Shown here in pieces: positions 7,064-15,800 of a DNA stretch of 32,057 nucleotides (its first letter is position 1; every line of letters starts with the position of its first letter). The position numbers and the translations under genes were made by a program. The notes below the pieces were generated by a model that made no database searches, was not told the DNA's origin, and was given only the letters and a program-made list of their open reading frames with translations. This DNA comes from Candidatus Berkelbacteria bacterium (GTDB lineage Bacteria > Patescibacteriota > UBA1384 > 2-12-FULL-50-11): positions 1 through 32,057 of the forward strand of contig JANLIQ010000047.1 in the NCBI GenBank assembly GCA_024654065.1, read 5' to 3'.

Positions 7064-8389
7064 CTATCTGGACCGGGCTAATTTATAGAAGCCTAGTCCC
7101 AGTACAAACAGACCGGCGACTAGCGCCAAAATTAGATTAATAGTTTTTTGGTCTAGACTCAGGCCAAGAAGAGGCTGGTTCGTACTAACCTCGGCTGTAT
7201 CTAGACTTGGGTCAAAAATAACATCCGCTGTATTGTACTTTTGACCGTTAGATAGCAAGGCATAGTGAACCGTCTGCTTTTTGGCGTCAAGCGAGCTAAG
7301 TGCCGCCTGGTACAGACCGGCAACTTCACTAAATTCTGTTGCAGAAGATTCTTCGGTATCAGACTGTAGTGAGGGTTCGAGACCACCAATAACTTTACTT
7401 TCTTTGTCGTAGAAAACGGCGTAAGCCATCGTGTTAGTAGCCGAGCGGGCTGGAAAGACCGTTAGCTGAGCTCTTTCTATGATATTGGTTGAACTCATAA
7501 CTGGTAGCTCAAAACTTTTTATTTGTCCTAATACACGATTAGTTGCATTCTCGTCTTCCGCTACCACTTGATAGTAATACCTCGTACCTGCTTCTAACCC
7601 AGCTATCCTAATGGCCGCCTGATCGGTTCGGGTTGAGTAGTCTGCTCGATTACCAAGTGAGGCAGTTTGACCGAAAGCAACCGAAACTCTGGAAGGATGT
7701 TCAAGACGAACCAAAAGCATTGCTGAGTTAGGCGTTAAAATTTGTGAGGTAGATATAATACGCTGGCTAGAGAAAACTAGATCGTCTTGAGAAGTTACTC
7801 CTTCGACTTTTAATGAATTGCCACTTGGTGTAGGAGTGGCTGTGTTCGAAACGCGAACTTGGGTATCTACAACCGACTCAACGATATTTTCAACGCCTTT
7901 AGCGCCTGTGGTATTAGTTACGGCAAGTAATGTATTGACGGGTGTAAGCGAGAGATTAGTTGCCCCCTCGACCAAGCTCGTAATAGTTAGACGAACCAAT
8001 TCCATTCCCGTTGCAGCCTTGCTTATTTGAGTCTTGTTTTCCAGAGGCACTAGTACGAGTAGCAGCTTCCCATTATCTACTCTAGAAAGAACTTGCTTCC
8101 ATAATGCTGCTGGTTTAGTGTCGGTTGGTTTAAGAATTTTAGGATCAAAGTTAAGCTCAATTTGGACACCGGTAATATCGGCGGGAGCAGATAGATCAGC
8201 AAGGATATCTACATTGAAAGCTGTTTCTGGTTTGGCGTTAATAGTGGGTTGACTAAAGTATACCGTAGCCGTTGAAGAAGCCGCTTTAAAAACTATCCTG
8301 CTTAGTACTACCGAACCGACGATAAGGACTAATGTTACTACACTAACTAGAACAAAAGCTGTTCTGGTTGAAATCAAATTATGTCTCAT
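7064..8389 (-). CDS. Cohesin-domain and FN3-like surface protein
   Basis: This 441-residue protein is anchored at both ends: a hydrophobic segment at about residues 10-34 and another near the C-terminus (about 414-435), followed by a basic tail. Between them lies a cohesin-like domain (about 40-180), with PETAFNVDILADL, VQIELNFDPKIL and VRLTITSLVEGATNLSL matching cohesin strands. A fibronectin-type-III-like domain follows (about 210-295, GLEAGTRYYYQVVAED). Cohesins bind dockerins, and the gene directly upstream, overlapping by ATGA, encodes a dockerin. The pair likely forms a surface complex on the cell exterior. The ligand of the FN3 domain is unknown. Confidence 0.82.
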   Translation of the reverse strand: MRHNLISTRTAFVLVSVVTLVLIVGSVVLSRIVFKAASSTATVYFSQPTINAKPETAFNVDILADLSAPADITGVQIELNFDPKILKPTDTKPAALWKQVLSRVDNGKLLLVLVPLENKTQISKAATGMELVRLTITSLVEGATNLSLTPVNTLLAVTNTTGAKGVENIVESVVDTQVRVSNTATPTPSGNSLKVEGVTSQDDLVFSSQRIISTSQILTPNSAMLLVRLEHPSRVSVAFGQTASLGNRADYSTRTDQAAIRIAGLEAGTRYYYQVVAEDENATNRVLGQIKSFELPVMSSTNIIERAQLTVFPARSATNTMAYAVFYDKESKVIGGLEPSLQSDTEESSATEFSEVAGLYQAALSSLDAKKQTVHYALLSNGQKYNTADVIFDPSLDTAEVSTNQPLLGLSLDQKTINLILALVAGLFVLGLGFYKLARSR

Positions 8390-8949
8390 AACTTGCTCCA
8401 GTTTTTTCCGTCGGGTCGGACTGCACCAGCTCGATAGTTGACTCTCGTCAAGCTCAAGTCTAATACACTAACTTTCTTATCTCGGTCTATATCGTTTGCA
8501 GTAATTTGAATTGGGTCGATACCAAAAAGAGCATTTGCAACAAGGGTTTCATCGATTGAGTCTATTACATTATCCCCGTTAACGTCCCCTAAGCTAGGAG
8601 CGTATTGGTAGCGTCCCTTAACAGAGTCGATCTGTAACCTAAAGGCTAGGGCATTGGGTAATTTAACAAATAGCTGTCGTGGTTCACTAGCAAGCTCTAA
8701 AATTTCTTTTAATACTACGTAGCGACACTCATCTACGACCAGCTGTTTATCAAATAAAGCTTTTTCGGAGGTCTTAGTATTTGGTTCGAAAATAGCAACC
8801 TGGGCCTGTAGGGGACAGTATTGGTCAGGAAGGTTGGTTAGCTCAATAACGCCCTGGCGCTGTTGGGACGTGGATGGTCTCAACATAATATACGCTGCGA
8901 ACATTAACGCGACCACAACCAGGGCAATAATATATTTAAAACGCACCAT
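8386..8949 (-). CDS. Dockerin-domain membrane-anchored protein
   Basis: This is a protein of about 187 residues with an N-terminal membrane anchor (IIALVVVALMFAAYIML) and a C-terminal dockerin type I-like domain. Two calcium-loop repeats are clear: GDVNGDNVIDSIDETLVANA and, about 35 residues on, NDIDRDKKVSVLDLSLTRVN. Both keep the D-x-N/D-x-D spacing of the EF-hand-like loop. The ATG at 8949 is preferred to a GTG six codons upstream because it gives a typical basic-hydrophobic signal start (MVRFKYI). It overlaps the downstream cohesin gene by four bases, so both partners are probably made together. Confidence 0.8.
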   Translation of the reverse strand: MVRFKYIIALVVVALMFAAYIMLRPSTSQQRQGVIELTNLPDQYCPLQAQVAIFEPNTKTSEKALFDKQLVVDECRYVVLKEILELASEPRQLFVKLPNALAFRLQIDSVKGRYQYAPSLGDVNGDNVIDSIDETLVANALFGIDPIQITANDIDRDKKVSVLDLSLTRVNYRAGAVRPDGKNWSKL

Positions 8950-8984
8950 CAGATTCCAGATTACCACTTATAGGCCTTCTGTTC

Positions 8985-9245
8985 CTAGTTGTTTGGTAGA
9001 TTATGGAAACGAATTTTTATCGACGCAAACCAGATAACTAAAAATATCCCAACTAGTACCGAGTTGACGACAACAAAATCTTTCATAGACCAGTTGGCCT
9101 GACATGGATTAGACAGGCACTCTGCTAAGGCCTGGGCACTTAAACTGAACTGACGAGCATAAAATACAACCAGCACTAGATTGGCAAGGAGAATGATAGC
9201 AACCGAAATCGTGAGATAGCTAACAGCAAAACGTCGCATCTTCAT
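8985..9245 (-). CDS. Small two-helix membrane protein
   Basis: This 86-residue protein has two hydrophobic segments (about residues 8-30 and 56-76). Between them is a loop with two cysteines (ECLSNPCQ), which could form a disulfide if outside the cell. The C-terminus is short and basic (KIRFHNLPNN). A TATGCT hexamer lies 5 bases before the ATG. It heads the minus-strand cluster leading to the dockerin and cohesin genes and diverges from the DUF2207 gene. No named family is recognised. Confidence 0.7.
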   Translation of the reverse strand: MKMRRFAVSYLTISVAIILLANLVLVVFYARQFSLSAQALAECLSNPCQANWSMKDFVVVNSVLVGIFLVIWFASIKIRFHNLPNN

Positions 9246-9293
9246 TAAATAGCATACACCGCTTTTAGGACACGGTAAGATATATTAAGGAAG

Positions 9294-10898
9294 ATGAGAT
9301 TAATTCATGCTTTAGTAGGGACAGCGGTGCTAGCTGGAATGCTCTTGATTGCTCCTGGAGCTAGGGCTACCGTTGGCGTCAATAGCTTAAAGATTGATGC
9401 TAATCTTGGGTTAAATGGCTCCGTTACGGTTAAGGAAGAGATTGTATTGGCCGGATCAAGCGTCTTGGATTGGCAAGTATTTTCTAATCTACGTGGTCTA
9501 GTAGTTAGCGCCAATGGGGAGAGAGTTCCAAACAGTCAGCTTCGCTTTGCTAAGAAAGGTACTTCAACCAGATTGGTTTCTAATAGTCTAGCCTCAACCA
9601 AGTGGGAGTTAAGTTACAAGACAACGGGGACCTTAATTCGTCATAACGATCGCGATCAGTTCTTCTTTAAAGTTTTCCAGGAACCGGGCGTAACAATAAA
9701 CGAGATTCAATTAACATTCAGCCTGCCCGAAAGCTCAACGCAAACTGAAACTCAGACCTTAAGTGGCAATGTTTATGCTATTGGGGGTGTAATTGGTGCC
9801 AGTAGCGAATTAACCGGTTCTAGAACCATAACCTATAACGCAGACTACGCTGGTCCAAAAGGTCTAATGACAATTAGTGCTAGTTGGCCTAAATCTATTC
9901 TCCAACTAAACAGGGTACAGGAAGCAAAACTCGCACTTTTAAATTTAGACAGTTTACCTTGGATAATTCTTGGTGTCTCTCTACCAATGGCGGCTCTGTT
10001 TGTCTTACTCTTTTTGAGTATCCGCCAAAAGCGCCAAGACAGGGTCAAGCTTGGTCCAATGGTTAGTCAGCTGCCAAGCGAACTCTCCCCGATGATTGTT
10101 GGAGTTTTAGTTAACAAGAAAATATATCCAGAAGAGATCGTGGCACTACTGGTAGATCTTTGTTACCGCGGTTACCTAGTAATAATAAAAAACGGTCCTG
10201 ATTACTTCTTTGGTAAAAGAAAACCACCAGATCAGCACCTCCAACTCTGGGAAAAAAACATCTTAGAACAAGTATTACCGAAGTTGGAAACAAAAATTTC
10301 TAATGCAGATATCCTTAAATCCCATAAACAAGTTCTTTTTAGCCCAATGGTTCATGATGCTTTTAACGAGATTTACGAAATAATCACCCAACATCAGTAT
10401 TTCGTTGAGAATCCCCATCTAACAAGAATCCGTTACAAATTAATTGCCTTATGTTTTTACTTTGCTAGCGTTGTGGGATTAGTCTGGACAGCCGTGAGTG
10501 ACATTACTCCCTACCTCTTAATTCCATTAATTGGAACTATTATTCTTTCCTGGTTAATTCTTCGTTTAACGGCAAATCTAACCAGCTACACCGCTACCGG
10601 ACTTGCGCAACGATCAGCGTGGTTATCTTTTAGTCAGTTTTTGAGTGACCCGAATCCAATAGATCCAGCTATGGCTCGTAACCAAACTTTTGAAAAATAT
10701 TTAGCTTATGCGATTGCGCTAGACAAAACTGCCCAGTGGACATATCGTTTTGAACAATCTTCCAGTACTATCGTCAAACCAGACTGGCTAGTTGCTTACC
10801 AAGAATTAGATGCCGGTGCCTTGGGCGGAGAATTGGTTGAGTTTGTAAGTAAGACCTCAAAACTGCTAACGACGTTACGTGGACCGCTGGTAAACTAG
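9294..10898 (+). CDS. DUF2207 family membrane protein
   Basis: This 534-residue protein has a signal peptide (about residues 1-25, ending ARA), a beta-rich extracellular domain (about 26-220) and a first transmembrane helix (WIILGVSLPMAALFVLLFL, about 222-241). A cytoplasmic part contains PSELSPMIVGVLVNKKIYPEEIVALLVDLCYRGYL, the winged-helix-like signature of DUF2207. Two further transmembrane helices (about 381-425) and a soluble C-terminus follow. Domain order and length match DUF2207 proteins (YciQ-like); their role is unknown. TATATT lies 7 bases before the ATG. Confidence 0.87.
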   Translation: MRLIHALVGTAVLAGMLLIAPGARATVGVNSLKIDANLGLNGSVTVKEEIVLAGSSVLDWQVFSNLRGLVVSANGERVPNSQLRFAKKGTSTRLVSNSLASTKWELSYKTTGTLIRHNDRDQFFFKVFQEPGVTINEIQLTFSLPESSTQTETQTLSGNVYAIGGVIGASSELTGSRTITYNADYAGPKGLMTISASWPKSILQLNRVQEAKLALLNLDSLPWIILGVSLPMAALFVLLFLSIRQKRQDRVKLGPMVSQLPSELSPMIVGVLVNKKIYPEEIVALLVDLCYRGYLVIIKNGPDYFFGKRKPPDQHLQLWEKNILEQVLPKLETKISNADILKSHKQVLFSPMVHDAFNEIYEIITQHQYFVENPHLTRIRYKLIALCFYFASVVGLVWTAVSDITPYLLIPLIGTIILSWLILRLTANLTSYTATGLAQRSAWLSFSQFLSDPNPIDPAMARNQTFEKYLAYAIALDKTAQWTYRFEQSSSTIVKPDWLVAYQELDAGALGGELVEFVSKTSKLLTTLRGPLVN

Positions 10899-10962
10899 CT
10901 GCTGTAAGTTTCAGGAACTATCCCGCCAAAATTACAATTACAGTTTCTAAGTCCCACCTCAT

Positions 10963-10984
10963 CTAATGTGGTATACCATATTAG
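10963..10984. promoter_or_regulatory. 22-bp near-perfect palindrome, possible operator
   Basis: The core TGGTATACCA is a perfect palindrome and extends outward to CTAAT/ATTAG with a single mismatched pair. It lies between the DUF2207 stop and the PEP-CTERM gene. It could be a dimeric regulator site for the PEP-CTERM gene or mark the edge of the foreign segment. No similar copy was seen at the other edge. Confidence 0.35.
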
Positions 10985-11090
10985 AAAAGTATGTCTCCCG
11001 TATATTGTAAATGTGCGCTGTGAGACTAGATTTTTGACTAACTTTTCGATACAATTTGGCGGCTGGAATCATTTCGGCAGGAGGATGTCT

Positions 11091-11663
11091 GTGCTCAAGC
11101 TCTTTTGCACCGCTCTCTACTTGCTGTGCGTCGGCATTGCCAATGCACAGCTCGTCAACACGATCACCTTTGATGACCTTAGCGAAGGTCAACACGTGGA
11201 ATCGAACCACTACCTTGCCCAAGGTGTGGTGCTATCTTCACAGCCGACCGGTTACCTCTACGGCTCTGGGTCGCATCAGAGTACGGGACAAGCCCTATGG
11301 GTGAATGGGAATGGCGTCGATAGGAAAGAAGTTTCCATCACCTTTTTCCTTCCCGGAACTTCAAGCATGGGGACTATCGACGAGTTCTATACGTTAGTAC
11401 GCGCACCAGGTTCCTGGACCGTTGAATATTGGGGTCCATTCGGAGAGTTCTTTGGAAGATACGCAAGCAACGATCTTGGCGTCGGGACGACCTTTGCCCA
11501 AGGAATGCATCCGCATCGATTGCTGTTCTACGGAGAGATTCCATGGTCAGAGATCTCGATCGACGACTTTCAATTCAGCGACATAGCCCCCGTTCCCGAA
11601 CCGGCAACGATCGGGCTGATTGGGTCAGCCTTGGTACTCGCTGCCCGGCGTCGACGACGCTGA
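11091..11663 (+). CDS. PEP-CTERM sorting domain protein, probably horizontally acquired
   Basis: This is a secreted protein of about 190 residues: signal peptide (LFCTALYLLCVGIANA), a beta-rich body, and a C-terminal PEP-CTERM signal made of VPEP, the hydrophobic ATIGLIGSALVLAA and an arginine run. Exosortase recognises this signal in Gram-negative hosts. AGGAGG occupies 11079-11084, touching the ATG at 11085. A GTG at 11091 sits at proper spacing, so the GTG start is preferred. Codon use and GC content (by eye about 55%) are higher than the flanks, and the gene has a leader with a strong Shine-Dalgarno, unlike its leaderless neighbours. No exosortase gene is in the window. The ligand is unknown. 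Confidence 0.8.
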   Translation: MLKLFCTALYLLCVGIANAQLVNTITFDDLSEGQHVESNHYLAQGVVLSSQPTGYLYGSGSHQSTGQALWVNGNGVDRKEVSITFFLPGTSSMGTIDEFYTLVRAPGSWTVEYWGPFGEFFGRYASNDLGVGTTFAQGMHPHRLLFYGEIPWSEISIDDFQFSDIAPVPEPATIGLIGSALVLAARRRRR

Positions 11664-11684
11664 AACCGTTTCCGGCACGAGCTC

Positions 11685-11714
11685 GCGGTGGGGGATTCCC
11701 CCGCCGCATTTTTT
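11685..11714 (+). terminator. Rho-independent terminator of the PEP-CTERM gene
   Basis: GCGGTGGGGG pairs with CCCCCGCCGC around a three-base loop (ATT), with a wobble/mismatch at one position, and is followed by A and a run of six T. It starts about 20 bases after the stop codon. Confidence 0.85.
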
Positions 11715-11818
11715 ATAAAAATATATGCAAAATTTTCCTAATGAAATTGTTTTGAATCAAGTAATTTTTCGCTCTAGACATTGACAAATCAAGGTCAGTT
11801 TAGTACTCTTAAGTTAAG

Positions 11819-11866
11819 AAAATCCCCTGCCGGAGATTTACAAGTCTCCAATCGGTGGGGATTTTT
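11819..11866. terminator. Hairpin terminator, bidirectional
   Basis: AAAATCCCC (11819-11827) pairs with GGGGATTTT (11857-11865), and an inner stem GGAGA/TCTCC (11832-11836 / 11845-11849) stacks within it. It lies directly after the stop codon of the minus-strand gene at 11868 and has T tracts in both directions, so it can end the ftsH-lepB operon and any leftover plus-strand transcription. Confidence 0.7.
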
Positions 11867-11867
11867 G

Positions 11868-12275
11868 TTACTCTGGCGGAAAAACAGAAATGAGGTGTTT
11901 CTCTTTTGCTTTTAAATCCTCTCGAATCTGAACATGGAACAACTCACCGTTCGGGCTTTTTCCGGAAAAGCGATAGAGCATCTCGCCACTTTCCTTACGG
12001 CTCGTTGGTCTGACCGTACTTAGTTGAACCAGTTCTAAGGCGCATCTATAATATTTCAGTCGTCGTTTGCGATCGCCGAAGTTTTTCTTTTCAAGGTGTT
12101 GCCAGAACTGGGTCAGGAAAATCTTTTCTTTATTGAAGTAGTTAGATCGAACATATGGCCTTCTTTTAGTTTTTTTCTCGATGTCGTGAAACACCCTTCG
12201 AGCAATTGGCGCAACATCAGAATATCTACGACCATAAATAGGCTTTGCTTTGCACTGATATGTGCTATCTGACAT
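11868..12275 (-). CDS. Conserved-looking basic protein, possible BECR-type RNase fold
   Basis: This 135-residue basic protein has no signal peptide. The N-terminal two-thirds is a helical, lysine/arginine-rich region with many aromatic residues (YGRRYSDVAPIARRVFHDIEKK). The C-terminus reads YRFSGKSPNGELFHVQIRED then HLISVFPPE. This GKSPNG...V.I...LISVFP pattern resembles barnase/EndoU/RelE-like nuclease domains, but the match is by eye and weak. Its ATG directly follows the lepB stop codon (TAAATG), so it is the last gene of the ftsH-lepB operon. It could be a housekeeping RNA-binding protein or a toxin. Confidence 0.6.
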   Translation of the reverse strand: MSDSTYQCKAKPIYGRRYSDVAPIARRVFHDIEKKTKRRPYVRSNYFNKEKIFLTQFWQHLEKKNFGDRKRRLKYYRCALELVQLSTVRPTSRKESGEMLYRFSGKSPNGELFHVQIREDLKAKEKHLISVFPPE

Positions 12276-12827
12276 TTAATGTGGCCGTTTTTGGGCTGCT
12301 TGGGCTTTGAGCTGGAAAATTTCTGAACCAATCTTACCGATTAGAAAGCTTTTTGGTACTGGTCCCCAGGCTCGGGAATCTGAGCTAGCAATACGGTTAT
12401 CTCCAAAAACAAAGTATTCATCAGTTTGGAGAGTTCGTGTTAGCTCACTTGAGGTTGTAACTTCGTTAGGGATGTAACTCTCTTCTAGGTGAGCTCCGTT
12501 TATAAAAACCTTACCATCACTAACTTGAATAGTTTCTCCCGGTAATCCTACGATTCTTTTTATAAAACGTTTTTCTGTTTCACCTGGCCAATACATGGCG
12601 ACTACATCACCACGAGCTGGGGGAGTATAGCGATAAGCAATTTTATTAATTATTAGTACTTCGCCATCAGTAAAATTAGGTAGCATACTCTTTCCCCTAA
12701 CTACCAAAACAGTAAAGAAGAAATAATGCGTCAGTAATCCCAGGATCAACAAAACAGTAGCGATTTTTGAAAAATCGTATACCCATCCCGTTACCCAAAA
12801 CAGTTTTTCAATTTTTTTAGGCGGCAT
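12276..12827 (-). CDS. lepB: Signal peptidase I
   Basis: This 183-residue membrane serine protease removes signal peptides from exported proteins. One transmembrane helix (about residues 15-40) precedes the catalytic domain. The catalytic serine is in VRGKSMLPNF and the catalytic lysine in KRFIKRIVGLPGE. The later conserved boxes YFVFGDNR and SDSRAWGPVP are present. It is short, like Gram-positive SipS-type enzymes. The start overlaps the end of ftsH by 11 bases and the stop touches the next gene, so all three are co-transcribed. Confidence 0.95.
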   Translation of the reverse strand: MPPKKIEKLFWVTGWVYDFSKIATVLLILGLLTHYFFFTVLVVRGKSMLPNFTDGEVLIINKIAYRYTPPARGDVVAMYWPGETEKRFIKRIVGLPGETIQVSDGKVFINGAHLEESYIPNEVTTSSELTRTLQTDEYFVFGDNRIASSDSRAWGPVPKSFLIGKIGSEIFQLKAQAAQKRPH

Positions 12828-15800
12828 GCTTTGCTACTTTTAGTGTAGCAAAGACTGAGCGAAGATCTTCGTCTTCGAGAGTTTCTTTTTCCAATAACTC
12901 ATGTGCCATATGGTGAAGAACTTTGATTTCTTTCTTTAATAAGGCAACTGCCGTCTTCCATCCATTATCAATTAAACGACTAATTTCCTCATCGATTTTA
13001 GCTGCAACTTTTTCTGAATGAACTCGGTGCATACCCATTTCACGTCCCAAGAAAACCATCTCTTCACGTTCACCGAGCTTAACTGGTCCTAACTCACTCA
13101 TGCCATAAACCATAACCATGTTACGGGCGATCTCGGTCGCTCGCTCTAAGTCATTCGAAGCACCCGTCGTAACCTCCTTGAAGATCAGTTCTTCGGCTGC
13201 CCGGCCTCCGAGCAAACGAGCAAGCTCGTGCTCAAACTGGCTTTTTGGAATTAGTTTATTATCTTCTTTCGGTAAACTTAAGGTGAAGCCAAGGGCCATA
13301 CCACGGGAGATTATCGAAACTTTGTGGACTTCATCAGCATCAGCAAGCAGATGCCCAACAATAGCATGCCCAGCTTCATGGTAGGCAACGATTTCTTTTT
13401 CTTTATCTTTCATTAAATGACTGGTCCGTTCCGGACCGAGTAGCACTTTTTCAATAGAATTGCGGAAGTCTTTTTGTTCAAGTTTCTTGCGATTATCGCG
13501 AGCTGCCAAAATGGCTGCTTCATTGGCGACATTTCGTAAATCCGCTCCCGATAAGCCCGGGGTACTCTTAGCCACTTCCTCTAAATTAACATCTTTGCCT
13601 AGTGGCTTATTTTTAGAGTGGATTGCTAAAATCTCGGCCCGTTCTGGACGATCGGGCATATCTAAAACAACCTTGCGATCAAATCTGCCGGGACGAAGCA
13701 GGGCCGGATCCAAGACATCAGCTCTGTTCGTCGCGGCCAGAACTACAACATTTGCCTCGGTATCAAAACCATCCATCTCCACCAAAATTTGATTGAGGGT
13801 TTGTTCGCGTTCGTCGTGCGACCCGCCTAAACCGGTGCCACGCTGGCGACCGACCGCATCAAGTTCGTCGATAAAAATAACGGTTGGGGCAGTCTTTTTG
13901 GCCTTAGTAAATAAATCACGGACTCGGCTATTGTGAAGTAATACTGGCTTTTCTCCTCCGAAGAAGGCCTCGTTGTCAACTCCGCAAAGATCGTAGACAT
14001 AACCGTCGTATGGTTTCTCAACAATCTCTTTAATCGTTGTTTTACGACCGAAATCCGTCTCCAAGTCACCGGTCAGATGGTTGGCTGATTTTCCGATGGT
14101 AATTCGGTAATGCGTAGTGTCCGGGAGCGGAGACTTACTATTTTTTATATACCGGCCACCGTCTTGCTCATATTTGGTAACACTACAAGGCATGCCATGC
14201 ATGTGGAGAAGCCACGACAATTCGCTGATGAGTTGCGTCGAGCAGGAAGTCAACTCTATTAACCCCTTTTTACCTATATGTCCGTCCCCCTCTACAAGTC
14301 CATCGAGATAACTAATGAAATATTCTCTCGGCATGTCCCACATAAACTCTGGGACGTGCTTATTGTGTGCTCCTTCTCCACAGTGACTTGCGAAGAAACG
14401 TGTTAAGGGAACAGAATAAAATTCGATTTGCATCGCATTGTTCTTGGTTGGCGAGAAATGGGGATTAATATTGAATACTCGTCGCATTAAATCTACACAA
14501 TCACGATGGAGTTCTCTTTCATAAATCGCAAAACCAAATTTAACTGCTCTTCCATGATGCCAACCTTCAGCCGCATAATAACCAAGCAGCTTACAAAGAT
14601 CTCTTGTAATAGGAACGGAGTAAGTAAGTGTGTCAGTGGTATTTGCAATAACAGCGGTAACCGGTGAACTAACTGACCTAGTTACCAAGCCTGCTGATTG
14701 AAACGCATGGGCGACAGAACGGGGGACGAAACGATATTCTAACACCCCGTTTTTGACTGGCTCAGATATCCATACCGGCAATCGATTATAAGGAAGTCTT
14801 GTTGGAAACGGATGACTCTTAATTTTGTGGGTCGTGCCTACACCGGGAATAAATAGACTTCGGGTTTTATACGGAAGACTAACAAGCGTATCGCCAACTT
14901 TTAACTCATCAGTCCGTTTGGAAACTATGTAATTTTTTTCGCGAACAAAAACGCTGTGATCGGCCGTAACAGCTATATTACCGCCCGTGAACTTAATCTC
15001 ATATATTTTATTGACTCGGTGGCGATAGACCGCTCCGATTTTCTTCCATGCACTCGATCCGAAGAACTTGTTGCCACGGGCAAAATCGACTCCAATGGTT
15101 TGCGCGCCGACAACTGGAACAGTGAAACCTTCTTGATCGTCTTGGTAAAATTGATCAATAAATTCCCCGATCGGTAGAAGTTTCGTCGAATTCTTGTGCT
15201 TAATAAGGATTTTTGTATCAGGATGAACGCTCGCTCCAACTCCGACGAACATTTCCACAAATTCTGATGCTGATATTGAATAAAACGGTACACCGGCTTC
15301 ACCGGCGACGGCTTTGGCGAGCAAGGTTTTACCGACACCGGCCGGCCCGACCAACAAAACCCCGCGAGGAATTTCAGCGCCAAGAGCTTTGAATTTGGCC
15401 GGATTCTTTAAGAAATCAACGACCTCGACCAATTCTTGTTTAACATGCTTCATGCCGGCGACATCCTTGAAAGTAACACCTTTCTTGCCGTCGTCCAGCC
15501 GAGCCGTGGTTTTACCAAACGACATCGCTTGATTGTTACCCGAGCGAGCTTGGCGGGTCATAAAGTAAAGTAGTCCGCCAATGAGTAGAAACGGTAGGAA
15601 AACAGTTAGTAAGGTCGTCCAGAGGGCACCAGAGTCGGGATTTTTGATATTAACCGTTACTTTATCGCCGGTGATGCCGTAGTCTTTCAATCCTTGACTG
15701 GCTTCTTTGTAGGCAACGAGTTGAATTTTATCTTTGGTAACCGCAGTTATTTTATTACCCTCAACAATTATCTGATCGACGCGTCCATCGCTAACTTCTT

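Noticed and set aside
11781..11866. Small RNA started by TTGACA at 11781 and ended by the hairpin at 11819-11866
   Set aside because: The -10 (TACTCT) is poor and the hairpin is fully explained as terminator of the minus-strand operon.
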